From Tetraselmis striata (taxonomy: Eukaryota > Chlorophyta > Chlorodendrophyceae > Chlorodendrales > Chlorodendraceae): a DNA stretch of 64,000 nt. The notes below the pieces were generated by a model, which saw only the letters and a program-made list of their open reading frames with translations, was not told where the DNA came from and ran no database searches. Position numbers and translations under genes: made by a program. This document shows, piece after piece, positions 33,101 to 45,479 of this stretch. The DNA is taken from positions 62,001 to 126,000 of the forward strand of contig VCJN01001626.1 in the NCBI GenBank assembly GCA_006384855.1, read 5' to 3'. Within the stretch, counting starts at the first letter, position 1. Each line of letters opens with the position of its first letter.

Positions 33101-33689
33101 TCTCTAAGTGTATGACCGCGATGTAAGTGTACAAGTGCGTCACCGCGATGTAAGCATGGCGATGTATACTGCGCCGGGAGTTGCGCCTGGGCTACAGGAT
33201 TCTAGCCCCCACTTTAGGGTCAAAAGCGCCTGGTTTCATATCGGTGTGGCTGTGGCACGACATGCGGGCATATTGCTGGCTTTAGCAGGTAGGGGCGGGG
33301 TTGTTGAGAATGGTATCGGGTGAACATCGCCCGGAGCGGACATCAACGGACATTAACATAATCGGCGGAAACTGGCCAGCAGTGTCGACGCTCGGCCGTG
33401 GCTGGGTACCGGCCATAAGGCAGAAAGTACTTGGGTGAGCGCCACCGGCCGGGAGTTTGTCACAAAAATCCTGTGGGAACTCATGCCAGGGAGGGGTTGG
33501 GGGGGGGGGGGGGGGGGCGGGAGGGGCGCTCACCCCCTTCTTCACAGCCTCATCCGCTGCACGTGCCAACTTGGAGCGGTCCCCAACCTGGACGGAGCCG
33601 CTTCGGGGCGCCCCGGTCATGCAGCCGGCGGTGCACCCGTCTGCCGCGATCTGGAGCCCCTTTATCAAGTGCCTGCCGGCGGGGAAGGT

Positions 33690-33720
<31 letters not shown>

Positions 33721-36700
33721 GGGGCGGGCACGCCACGAGGAGGCTCACCCCGGCAGCGCTCAATTGCGGATTGGGAAGAGCGGTGCTCCGAGTCACACGC
33801 GCTGTAACATCCAGCTAAGCCGATACCATGCCACGGGCGGATGGAGAGCGGCGACACGCCAGAGCGAGTTGCTGTGAGGGAACATCTGTTCACATCGGGG
33901 GGCTTATTAACTGGGAGACCCCAAGAAGCCGTGGGCGGCCACCCCTAAACACTTGTACCAGAGGAGGAGACCCCCATGGCCGAGTCTAAGCTTCGCACAC
34001 CTGGGCGAATTCCGGCATTAAACTCCAGGCACACGCGCCGAAGTATGAAATATATATGTACCACGAAATTGGGTTCGCGGGTCGCCAAAAATAGGGATTG
34101 CTTTGCTTTGCCTTTCAGAGATTTTTTGCTGTGTTTGTGGCGTATTTTGACGGATGCCCAGATCAAGATTCAGAAGGGGGCCAAAACAATATTTCATAGC
34201 GAGCCCAAAGCGTGGTTACCGGTGACCTGGTCGGCTTCGCACCTTATTGTAGTGAAGTGAAGTGCACACTGTGGCACTGGGCGGGCGGCGAGGCAGGCGG
34301 CGTGGGGGTCACCTGGCAACCTGCTCCAGCATGCAGCCGGTGTTACCGGCCGACTGGCTTGAGGCATGGAAGAGCGCGCGCACCGCCGCCGCCCGCCGCG
34401 ACTCGCCGCTCAGCTGCACGCAGCGCTGCACCGCGCCGCGGCTCCAGTCCATCATGCGCTCCATCGCGCCGAGGCTCAGCGGCTGCGCGTCGATCTGCGG
34501 GCCCGCCGAGGAGAAACCACCATGCAGCCACTTAATCGGAGATGCTGCCGAGGAACTGAGTTTGCACCCCCTGCTACCAAGCCGTACTTTATATTTGGGA
34601 AAGAAGATATGCCGAGAGAAAAGTAGAAATAATGCATTGCCCCAAGAGTAGCAGTGTCGCAAACTACACCATTTTCTATCCATGTTTACGGGTGCCAACT
34701 TGGGACAAGAACATCCGATTAGGAACCTGCCGTACCTGTCAGAGGTCAAATGTAGACGAAACTATGTGATTTACTACAGCAAATGTTCCCATAGGTCGTG
34801 TGCAAGCCCTATAATACGGGTTCTAGGGCCCTGAACCCCCTAGAACACGAATGCATCGGCACCCGTAGTCCCTTCATAAACTATTAACGACGCAGGACAG
34901 AGTTGCACCATCGCTCCGAAACCAAAAAAACGCCTCTCTTGGAGCATTCAGGCATATCAATGATCGTATTATGGTCGCCCTGCTGTCGGCATCATTTGTC
35001 GGTGCGCAATTCGTCTAACTTGTGAGCCAGTTCTGCAAAGCGACATTAATCACAGTGACCTCCGGATATTCTACAGCAGTACTGAAGCTGAGTTGGTTTC
35101 GGAGCACTGCAGATTTCCATTGTGCAGCGTCCACGCATGACGGGCATACAGACACACATATGTATATATAGAGTGCCTCCTGCCCAGTTTGCACTGGCAT
35201 CTGGTAAGTGATTCGCGCCCTGGCATGCCCCCCCCCCCCCCCCCCCCACCCCCACCAAAGCCCCTCATGCTTGGTATGGTCAGCAGGGTGCAGAGGGCTA
35301 CCACCCAGCCACCCAACTCCTTGCCGGCACAAACCTATCCCCAGTTTGAAAGGCACTGCGGTGGCAAACACACACGAAAGGAACGGGGTGGGGCTCCCAC
35401 ACACCCGGTGCTGTGTATAGAGCTGCTGCAGCAGCTGCATCTCTGGCTTGGGATACTCCTTCAGGTAGCCGGAGTACAGCGCCTGCGCCTGCGTCACCAC
35501 CTCCTGCCCGCACGCCGCCTCCAAGCTGGCTGCCAGCTCCATCGTGCGCTGGTACGTCTGCGTCAGAACGCTGCACGACATAGGAATCGTTCATTGGGTG
35601 CAGGGAGCAGGCGCATAGGGGGGAGAGGGGGGGGGGGGATTGTTTTGTCGACAATGGAGGCAACGGCGATGGTGTGAGCGGGGGGGGGGGGGGGGGGGTT
35701 ACCGCAGGTAGTCCTGCAGCCGCTCGGCCTCGCTATCGTACGCGCATTGCTTCACCGACGCCAGCGTCTTCTCCAGCGCCAGCCCCACCCGCTGCTCAAT
35801 CACCCGCTGAATGAGCGTCTCTACCGCCTGAGGGCCGCGCAGGTGAGCTCAGCAGCATCAAAGTCGGCTGACCCAGCACACCCAGCCGCTTCAGGGTGGC
35901 GACTGCGAGGGGGGGGGGGGGGGGGGGGGCGCACCAGCAGGCCCGAGGGGAACACGCTCTCCATGACCACAACCTCCTCCTTCACCGTGGACAGCACCTC
36001 CTTGAAAAGCTCCGCCAGCTGTAGGGCCATGTCGCCCTTGCCGTCCTCGCCCCAGGCCATTACCTTCATGTCCATGAACATTGGCAGCTGGGAGATGTAC
36101 CTCTGCGTGGGAGGAGCAGGAAGTGGAGGTGGCGGGGGGGGGGGGGGGGGGGGGGGGGCAAAATGAGTTCCTGACATAGCTCCCTGTTGCTCTCCTGTGA
36201 TCGCAGGCGTCTATGGGCGATGGTGTCTATTGCTGCCATGGTATCTCTTGGCGTCGTGGGTGCCCAGGCCATTCAGATGGATTTGCAGGCCACGAATACA
36301 AGAGAATGTTTACACCACCAGTTCCATGCTATGTTCGTGATGTATTCCAATAAACATCCAGATGATGAAACATTTTTCCTTCGCTGCGAGGGGTCAAGAC
36401 GACAGTGTATAGCAACCCCAAGGCGAAATTAGTTTGGGTAGGTGCTCCATGGTATTGATGCTGTATGGCGTTGCTGCCTGCGGCTGCCCGTAGGCGAGCT
36501 GGTATGCGTTGCCGCCATGGTGGCACATTTGCCCCCCCTTTGCTGTGTGCACAATCACGAGGCTGGGGGGTGGGGGAAGGCGCCCCCCCCCCCCCCCCCT
36601 CCCCTCCGCCAGGGTCCTCACATATAGATGGGATTCATGCAGCAAAAAAGGGAGGATGGGGAAGGGGGGGGGGGGGGGGGGGTGAAAGGGCACGCAGCAT

Positions 36701-37318
36701 ACATTAATGAGCACCGTCTCCCGGTTGAACTCCGCCATTATCTTTGCGCACTCCTGCATAGCCTGCATGCTGCGCCGCCCCAGCGCGGCGTCAAAGCGGC
36801 TCACCACGCGGTTCTCCAGCATGTTGCAGTACTGCTGCAGCCGCGCCACGGCGTACTCGAGCGAGCCGCGCGGTGCACCTGAGGGGGGAGCCGGCGGGTC
36901 CGGGGCCCCTGCCGCCAGGGAGATAGTGAAACATGTCAGGGCCGCGCGCCGCCGCACCCGTCACACGCAGCGCCTCGATGACATCGGCAGAACACGTGCA
37001 ATGCGTCACGGCTATTCTGCACTGCTGTGAAACGCTTTGTGGCATCCTGGTGGGGTGTAAGAGTGGGCGCACTGGCATCCAGGCCCACAGAGCTGGCTCC
37101 TTGTGTTTGAGGGGCGGGGCGAGGGGCGGGGCAAGGGGTGGTGGTGGTGGCAATGGCGGTGTGGGAGGGGAGGGGGCTGCGCACCGCTGCTGCCTGCCTG
37201 CCCCTGCTCGATGGCGACCCGATGCTTGGCGGACGTTACCTCATCCGCCACAAGTAGCAGCTTCGTGGCGGCGCCCTGCAATTCAAATCGGTGTCGGTAC
37301 CCGAGGAGAGGGAGATGT

Positions 37319-37349
<31 letters not shown>

Positions 37350-38359
37350 GCGGGGATAGACTTGCGGCCAGGATGAGTGGGGATGCAGCTCCCCACCACC
37401 CCGCTCACCCCCCCCTTGATGGCGTTGGCTGTGGGCACGTGAGAGGGGCGCGAAGTACGCGTGAGAGGGAGGGCGCCCCACCGCCGCCTCTGCCAGCATG
37501 TCAGGGTCGCGAAAGAGCGGGGGAAGCGTCTCAAAGTCTTCGCCGCAGGTGCTGAAGTGCTGCATGAAGTCGATGATCTCCAGCGCCTCAATCGCGATCT
37601 GCCGCCGCGTCTCAGCGTTCTGCGGGCAAATACCGATATACTGGGGGCTCAGGCTGCGTGGACACCGAAAGCGGATGGTGTTGCAGAGGAAGGGGGAGGG
37701 TGCGTACGTGCAGGCGCTCCCCTATATGTGTGGCGGTGCGGCTGATGCGCCCAATGCTGCTCTCGAGGCTGCTGAACTGCTTGTTCAGTTTGCCCAGGTT
37801 GGCCTGCAGCTCCTGCGCCCTCTCCTGAGGAGGCAGCAGGGGGCAGAAGCCGGGACGGTAGTGAGCCCCTGCTTGCCTGGTGTCCGCATTGGCAGCCACC
37901 AATCTGCTGCAGGCGCGGCATGTCACCTGCGTGAGTGCCTCCTCCTCTGCCAAGTCGCGATGCAGCTCCTCCAGGCTGGTATTCAGCCCGCCCGATAGCT
38001 CCCCTAGGTGAGCCCTCAGCCTGCGCTAGGTTCAGCGTGTCCACTCAGTGGCCCCCCATTCAAGCTCTCGGCATGAAAATTAAAGGAAGGAGGGGAGCGG
38101 GGGAGGACGGCTGGACGGTAGGGGGCTCCCACCAGCGGAAGCGCCCCAGCAGCTCCGCAGCGCACTCCCGGCTCCGTGCACACGCCTGCGCGTTGTCCTC
38201 CGCTGTGCGCTGCGCCGGCTGCCCCCCACCGACACCGCCCAGCTCGGCCGGCGTCAGCACCCCCTTGACCGCGCGCTGCAGCAGCCGCTCCGCGCCGTTG
38301 GCTTCCTCTTTGAACCAGCTCAGCTCGGGCAGCTGCACGCCGCCCCGCTCGGCGGCCAT
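30154..38359 (-). CDS. SEC10: exocyst complex subunit Sec10 (EXOC5), 14 exons
   Basis: This is a subunit of the exocyst, the octamer that tethers secretory vesicles to the plasma membrane. Exons, in transcription order: 38359-38133, 38020-37927, 37824-37708, 37619-37482, 37275-37185, 36878-36703, 36102-35935, 35827-35703, 35570-35405, 34494-34313, 33672-33534, 32305-32099, 31469-31293, 30483-30154. Phases agree at every junction and give 778 residues, the usual Sec10 size. Diagnostic parts are SSIGRISRTATHIGERL near the N-terminus, GSLEYAVARLQQYCNMLENR and ECAKIMAEFNRETVLI, RVIEQRVGLALEKTL, and the C-terminal DALRFIQLREDFKTAR. The start ATG (MAAERGG) is preferred over an in-frame ATG 156 bp upstream because upstream residues look non-coding. 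Nearly every intron carries a poly-C run on the coding strand. Confidence 0.92.
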
Positions 38360-39670
38360 GCTGCTGCCCAGAACGCCCCGCCCGGCGCCACCTACAGCCC
38401 AGCCACCCCCAAGGCAGCCCCTGCCGCCGGCTGGCCGCCCATGGCTGGCCTGATAGGGCCCTTGCAGCAGGCCTGCAGGCAGAGCAGCCCCTTGGCGAGG
38501 AGCTAAACCGGTCAACGGCGCGGGCGGTCGAGAGCTGCCGCGAGGGTGGACGAAGGGGGGGGGGGGGGGGGGTGATCAGCACGCGTGTGTGAGCTTGACG
38601 CGTGTGAGCTTGACGTCGCAGGGGGCGGAATCTGATCTGGGAAGCCCGAAGACAGCTGCTGCCGTGCACGTGGAGCTGTGGCCGGCGTGCAGTGCTACTA
38701 TACCCGTATGTGTGTGGATGTTGACATCTTCGACGCGGCGACAAATGGGATCAGCACAGCGCACCGCGCCGATACGGCGGCAGCCTCAGTACGGGTACTG
38801 GCGGTAGCGACGATCGAGCAGTGCGCGCGGTTGGGCAGGCGCGCGGGCGGCCAGCGACCTGCCGGCTCAAATAAAGTAGCCAAGTGACGACACACATAGT
38901 CGCTAATATACCGGTTATTTGATGGCAGCATTAACACTGAATGCTGTCAGGGATAAGGATTAGTACTGAAGCCGATATTTACGAGGGGTTATTAAGTGGG
39001 TGAATATCTGGCACACAAGCTGGCGATTATTTATTATTTTTTCTTGTCCGGCCAATTATTGCTGCCCTGCTGGTGCGAGTACATATACTTTTTCCGTGTA
39101 ATTAAATCAATGGGTATAGTGTAGCGTAGCGGACTACCGGCGGACGTACTTACATGAGCTAGCAGCAGAAGGCGATATCGGAAATCACCGGCGGACGTAC
39201 TCATACACCAGGGTTGTAGATATGTATATATAGTTGGATGTGGGGCGGTCTTTATGTCAAATACCTATCACAGAGACGCATAGTTAAGTTGTGCGCCTGT
39301 TGGCAAACCGCCAGAACTGTGGCGTAGCTATGAGGCGCGTGTTAGCTTAAGAATATTCCACACATGAGGCACAAGCATAAGTATGACATGAATGGTGCCT
39401 AAATATGCCACAATTTGTATACGGGACTGTAGGGTTTTTGAGTGTATAATAGTACATGATAAGATAGATAGTATTATTTTACTGGTTACGTGCATAAGAA
39501 CTGATGCCCGGGCATCACTAAGTAGTGGGCATGGCAGGATATGGCACCAGCAAATATATGTATTACCTTGTTGCACACTTTCTATCAGGATATATAGTAC
39601 GCCTGATCAAATTATATGCATGTACAAATATACATATATATAAATACACACCGTAATATCCACACACATG

Positions 39671-39673
<3 letters not shown>

Positions 39674-39727
<54 letters not shown>
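39674..39727 (+). repeat. (AC)27 microsatellite
   Basis: Uninterrupted AC dinucleotides. They create meaningless Val/Cys and Thr/His open frames on the two strands. Confidence 0.97.
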
Positions 39728-39730
<3 letters not shown>

Positions 39731-40265
39731 GTGCCATGATGAAGGGCAAACTAGCAGAGACATGCGAAAACATGTGACATATGAGGCAATAAGCGACGAT
39801 ACATGCTTGCTGGCTTCTATTGTTTTGTAACCCATCTAGCATCACTGTATTAACACATATTGAAATCAATGCCAACGTTCCGCCAATGCACCTATTTCAA
39901 TTTTCTGTCAGCATGGACGAGTCAAACTAGCCAAACGAGTAATATTTTACGAAGTAGCCACGCCGTAGTAAGAATTACTATCCAAGCGACCAGAAAATGA
40001 CTATCTACATGGTAGCAGCGCGCGATGCCACACCTGCCCCCACGGATCTCTCGATTGGCGGACGCTGAGTGGCGGCATCACACTTTGTCACAGGCCGTCC
40101 TCAGTAGCAACTGAACTCGGCTGCCGCCATTCCCGCGCGCCCCCAACGGTGTCACCCGCAACAATCTCAACACCAGCGAGGGGACGCACATGCGAACGAT
40201 TAACGATATACATCCGTTGTCACACTAATGAAAGGGGATAAGTGGGAGTGGTCGTCAGTCCACTC

Positions 40266-40296
40266 TGTGTTATGTTACATGGCATAACATAACACA
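40266..40296. repeat. perfect 12-bp inverted repeat, 7-nt loop
   Basis: TGTGTTATGTTA (40266-40277) pairs exactly with TAACATAACACA (40285-40296). Confidence 0.8.
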
Positions 40297-40395
40297 CCCA
40301 TGCTGCTCCTTATTTAAGCTTCTGGCTTAGCCCATGACATAGCTTCATGACATAGCCCTGGACTTACGCATAACCCTGGTACTAACCGTACCTAC

Positions 40396-40452
40396 ATGTA
40401 ATATAAGGATTAGTAGCCCACGACCGTACATGCATGTAATATAAGGATTAGT
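40396..40452 (+). repeat. 19-bp direct repeat, two copies
   Basis: ATGTAATATAAGGATTAGT occurs at 40396-40414 and 40434-40452, followed in both cases by a near-identical 'agcccac' or 'cgcccac'. Confidence 0.8.
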
Positions 40453-41607
40453 CGCCCACCACCCACCGCCTACTACCGGTATAGTAACCGTAGAAAAATC
40501 ATCTGTTCGCGAACTACCCAGCAAACTGATTCTCCACATACTTAAACCCCAAATTATCCCAGTGCCTCAGTGCCCAGAGATTCCGTATTTGTGCGGCCCA
40601 TCGTTCATGATTAGGCGTCATTTGATCAACCGCAGGGGAATTTCCAAAGTAGAACCTGTGTCACACTGACTGACTAACCCCCCAACCCCCTGCCCACCTT
40701 GTTTGATATTATGTTCGAGACACCTTCCTTACACATCTCGGATGATGAAGCCCGCCATATATAGACTGTATGTATTATAGAGCGCGAGAAATCCGCAATT
40801 TATATCGTGCTAATATTTTGCCGGATGTTTATGGGACCAAACGATGGTAAAATGACAATTATCTAAATTGATTGGATTTGGAGAGAAACAAAGCAAGGTG
40901 CGCACCCCGAGCGTCGGCAACGAGGGACGGATGCTGAGCGGTACTGCTGGATTTCTTCCTGAGCGCGGGCCATCTGACTAGGCACGATGCGCGCAATCAG
41001 TGAGGAGCGAAGTCATGCCGGCCTGCATATGGTTCTGAAACTCTTTCTGTAATCCGGAAAACAGCAGCAGCAGATACATTTACGTACACTTCTACACCAC
41101 TGTGCAATGAGGCATGTATGCTACAATGTCCCGATGACAAGCCGCAAATAATAATAATCCATGTTTCGAGATCTATTGATGTTCTATACACGTGCATGTG
41201 CCTATTTTTCCCTACTGCCCTATAGCATGCATTTTGTTGACAGCAATAATATTACATACATGTACCCCCCCCCTTCTACAAAGAATCCCCCCAATGCTCA
41301 GTAGCGTGCAGTGCTTGTTCATGCTGACTTGATGCTGCAGCACTATCATGCAGAGGTAGCACTCTTGTGAACTCAGCCCTCAGCTGCAGCAACCAGTGCA
41401 AGCTTCCAATTCTCACCAGACAGAGAGGCTGCCTTGATTCTGAGGTGTTGATCACACAACTGACAGCAAGCCTTGGAGGATTGCCGGTCTTTCAGCAACA
41501 TCCTAAGAGCACCAGCACAGCGAGACAACTGCCGCTGGATCTTGTCACAGTGGCCTGCATGGTTTGACTGGCGACGTCTAGACCAGAGCAATGGAGCCAG
41601 CATGTCG

Positions 41608-43530
41608 TCACTCGGATGCTTCAGGCCCTTGTGAGAACGCCATCAGGAGGTCTGATAGGTTGTGCTGATGTGCAGTGTTCCCTGCACCGACTTCAGAGTC
41701 AGACTTGTCATCGGAGGAGCCACTGCTGGCCTCGTCGCTGCTCCCTGCGTCAGAGACACTACCGGAGGGGGTAGCCGCTCTGCCCTCGCGCGCTGCCACG
41801 CCGCTGTCCTCAGAGGAGGAGGAGTCACTGGTCTCCATGGTGGATCCACCCTGTGAGCCCGATCCGCTGTCTGAGCCGCTGTCGTCAGACGAGTTACTGT
41901 TTCCAGAGGCAGAGTCATCGTCTGAGGAAGATGCCTGCATTGGCGCAGGTGCGCTCTGCACACCCTGCTCTCCCGACTCGTGTGATGCAGACCCATCGCT
42001 GCTGCTCCTTGACGGGCTGTCCTCCTCATCCTCCTCAGACGTGCTCGAGGTGGGCTCAGCACTGCTGCTGGGGGCGTGAGCCGGGGCCGGCGCCGGGGCC
42101 GGAACCAGCTCTTCGTCTCCAGATTCAGACGAATTAGACTCGGCATCACTGCTGCCAGAGGAGTCGTTGTCCTCGTCCTGCCGCATCGGAGACTCGCTTG
42201 ACTCTCTCTGGCTGCCAGTATCTGAATCGCTGTCCTCGACCTCACTCTCCTGTTCCCCGCCCCCCTCCTCCTCGTCTAGCACGGGGTTGGCGCCCTCTGC
42301 CTCCTCATCGCTGTCTTGGCGCTGCTCCGCCGCCCCGCCACGCTGAGAGTCACTGTGCTCGGATTCATCGCCGCTGGAATCACTCGCATCCACCTCCTCG
42401 GACTCACTTGCCTCCTCTGTGTCCTGCCCCTCGCGTGCTGCTAAGGCCACACCAGGCGCCGATGCCTCATCCATCTCTTCGTTTGATACAGCCTCCTCCC
42501 CTCCCTCTTCTTCCTCTTCTTCCCCGCCCTCAGCCTCACTCGCGTCCTCGCCGTCCTCCTCCTCAGCCTCGCTCACCTCCTCTTCGTCCTGGCCAACCTC
42601 AGATGCTGGAGATGCTGATGCCTCACGCATATCTTCATCGGATGCTGCATCCGCATCCTCCCCCTCCGCCTCTTCGCCCTCCACCTCCACCTCTTCATCT
42701 TCCTCCTCTTCATCTTCCTCCTCTTCATCTGACTCTGGTGCCTCCCCGGCAGCCGGATTGGTATCTGCTGGGGCTGATGTGCCGCCTGAGCCCGAGGCAG
42801 GAGCTTGCGCAGAGTCTACCACTCCAGGAGTGCCAGGCGGGTCATCATCGTCCGGTGCGTCCTCGAGTTCAGCCTTGAGGTGTGTGATGTCGCACTCGTG
42901 CATGACTGTGGGGCCCCAAAAGCAACGGGAACGTCAAGCCGGTGCTTCATGCAGGTGAAAATACCGCCAAGCAGAGGACGTACACACATTTGCAGAGAGG
43001 ACCCGGGAGGGGGGCTGACATGTGACCGAGTAGCTGTGGGGGATCCAAAAATATGTTCCTTTCCTGGCTCCCCTGGCATCTCCAAACAACCTGATGCCGA
43101 CAAGGGGGCCGGTGTTGAAATTCTTCTGGCATTCCAAGGCGATGTGGTCTGTGGGGGTAAAGAGATGGGGGGGGGGGGGGGGGGGGGGGGGCACGTATGG
43201 GGCGTTAGACACATGCGTTTTAGTCAAGGCTGCGGCGTGTGGCTGCAACGAGGAATGACGCCTGTGTTGGGGCGCACCAAGGAGCTGCCGCACGGTCCAC
43301 CGATGAACATCCTCCAAGGAGACAAGCAGGCAGAAATTGCCCTTGTTGCTGAGAACCCACATGAAGACACAGGGCTCCTTAGGGGGGCGGACTGGAGAGA
43401 GCGGCCGAACACGCCGCTTGGTAGTACGAGGAGGCTCTTGAGTGGCGGCGCTTGTGGGAGCGTTGGCATCCCCAGGAGTTGTGGCGCTCGCGGGAGTCCC
43501 AGCAGCGCTGCCAGGCTGTATGGACGCCAT
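41608..43530 (-). CDS. unrecognised protein with very acidic Ser/Glu/Asp-rich C-terminal region
   Basis: Three exons (43530-43278, 43148-42984, 42905-41608) give about 571 residues with matching phases. The N-terminal 80 residues are Pro/Thr/Ala-rich with a basic TTKRRVRPLSPVRPP patch. A compact segment spans the first junction and is the only region that looks folded: FMWVLSNKGNFCLLVSLEDV, then RWTVRQLLDHIALECQKNF and LVGIRLFGDARGARKGTYFW. From about residue 160 the protein is acidic and low-complexity with many S-D/E-E casein-kinase-2-like sites, and ends LSDLLMAFSQGPEASE. Such tails are common in histone-binding and nucleolar proteins, but the function is unknown. The start at 43530 is chosen because a TATA box lies about 50 bp upstream, which would leave the next upstream ATG (43575) outside the transcript. 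Confidence 0.7.
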
Positions 43531-43579
43531 GATTGCGATCGTGCAGACAGCATCAGTACGCGCAATCAGGCGCAATGCA

Positions 43580-43589
43580 CTTTATATAT
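43580..43589 (-). promoter_or_regulatory. TATA box of the acidic-protein gene
   Basis: Minus strand reads CATATATAAAG, about 50 bp before the ATG at 43530. A TATA box about 30 bp upstream of the transcription start would leave a leader of about 20 nt. Confidence 0.5.
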
Positions 43590-45479
43590 GAGCAATAACA
43601 AAGAACCAACTCCAGAAAATGTGGGAGCAAGTCAACACATGCTATGCAACAATGCTGCACCCCAAAGCCCATCCTCCTCCGTCTGCTTCTGCCTGTTAGC
43701 CCTTGTAGGATATATTGACGTATTCAGGCGCACATCGAGGCATGCTATGCCGGCCCTATGAATGTGCACTGGGCAGCCGGAGGTACGGTAGTGTGCTGGG
43801 CACATGCTTGTCCATCAGGCAGCTCGATGGCAAATTTCAGCCACGGACCTGTTGGGAGGCTGCACGGGTTCCGCGCCGCCCGCGTCCATGCTTGACACGA
43901 GCCATGGCTTATGCCGGCCTTGTATTCTGCGTGTGCGGACAGTTAATTGTCAGGAGGCGGTGTCCTCGCCGTGCGGGGGACGGAGCCCGGCGGTCCGCAA
44001 CCTTACCCCGCTGGCCAAACCCTTGCAGCGGATCGGTACTACCGAGGCAGTCGAGGGAGGAGCCGCGCCCAAACGGTATTCCCTCCACCTCCACACAGCC
44101 GGGGGATGAGTGCGCGCTGAAACGCAGGCACTGCTTAACCGAGGAAGTTCAAGGAACCAGCGGCCCCGGAGGGACGGCGCCGGGGCGGGGGGGGGGGGGG
44201 GGGGGGGGGGGGTGGTAGCGCGACGCGACGCGAGTACGAGTATTGCGAGTTATGGTATCCGCAACTCTGGCGCCGTTCACGGGTAGCTACGACTGAGGGG
44301 TTACTGCGCCCACATGGCCGCGGGAATGAGCCCCCTTTCGAGCAGCAGAGCGCTGCACAGGGACACAACTAGGCCAACCTTGATGCGTAGAGACCCGCGT
44401 TTCTGCACTGGGCTGAGCAGCCAGAGAGGTACAGGGGTAGGAAAATATGGCGGCCGTGGGCAAGACCACCACCCGCCGATTGTGTGTATTGCTAGCTTGC
44501 CCCGCTGCTGCTGCTCTGGCGGCGCCGGCCCCACGAGACTGCCGCGAATTTAGCCCTGTACCGGCAGCGACTACAATAGGTAGTACTTTGCCTTCACACA
44601 ACTGTACCCCGCCGAAAAAGATGTGAACGCTATTTACAAAGAAGAAGCGCCGTTTTATGGCTACGAAGGCTCACGTACGGCGCGCAAGGGGGGGGGGGGG
44701 GGGGTGGAGCTTGCAAGGCGGAAACGGGAAACGGGAGAGCGCTGCCGAAGGAAGCGAGCTGGAGCATAAAAGGCGAGCTGGTAATGGTTGTCCCAAGTAG
44801 CTCCGCAACCGGGAACGCATGGCTCACGTGCGATGGTGCAGCCCGTGCGTACTGAAACCTAGTGGTGCCGGGAACTTATCTGGTTGAAACCATCAACATA
44901 CCGTACGGGCTACACTAAGACAGCTGACATTGTTGGGAAACCCCATAAACAGGTTAATAAGATAATTTCAAACATGCAATCGAGTCAGGTTTGCCAGTTA
45001 GGCGCGCGGAAGTTATCTTCCGTGAACAAAACCTCCTACACGCGGTTTGTTAATGATTACGATCGTGGGCAGGCGGCAGTCGTGCCGACCAGGCGAATAA
45101 GGCGGAGGATGTCTTGGTTTGTAGGGGTCTCGCGCCGAGAGGACATGCATGGACCTCGATCGAGCAGGTGCATGCGTAGAGCAGAGCGGATCGGAGACGT
45201 TGGCGCCGGCGAACTTCGGGGCGAGAAAAGGCCGGGCGCGTTGCAAAATTAGAAGGTGCCTTCTCCCAAGGCTCCGTACGTGCAGCAATTGCAGCGCACC
45301 ATGGCGGCGCCCGGCAGGAACCGAAAGTGCAGATTAGCAGAAGCGGGTAGGCTGGCGAGTGCCCACCAGAGCGGCACGATGAATACGCGGGCTGCGCTTG
45401 TTGGCGCGCGAGCGCCCCACGTACAACCATGTGGAGTATGATGACCGGCGTTTGCCGGCCTAGGAGGATTACATTTAGA
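43590..45479. other. no gene recognised
   Basis: It contains a long poly-G run (about 44188-44212) and another near 44690-44704. Open frames are Arg/Pro/Gly-rich shadows without domain patterns. A plus-strand frame at 44884-45252 (YRTGYTKTADIVGKPHKQVN...) has mixed composition but no recognised family; it may be part of the decayed element to the right. Confidence 0.35.

Larger units (their letters stand above)
38360..41607. other. intergenic region, no gene recognised
   Basis: A poly-G run lies at about 38557-38573 just upstream of Sec10, followed by a small tandem duplication of 'gcgtgtgagcttgac' (38583-38613). The rest is AT-richer with TATATATA-type words, an (AC)n tract and the inverted and direct repeats listed separately. 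No open frame shows a domain. Confidence 0.45.

Noticed and set aside
33431..33877. Gly-rich plus-strand open frames
   Set aside because: Created by G runs in Sec10 introns and opposite to well-phased Sec10 exons.
39563..39875. Cys/Val-rich minus-strand open frames
   Set aside because: Produced entirely by the (AC)27 microsatellite.
42198..42878. Pro/His-rich plus-strand open frame
   Set aside because: Antisense shadow of the acidic Ser/Glu repeat region.
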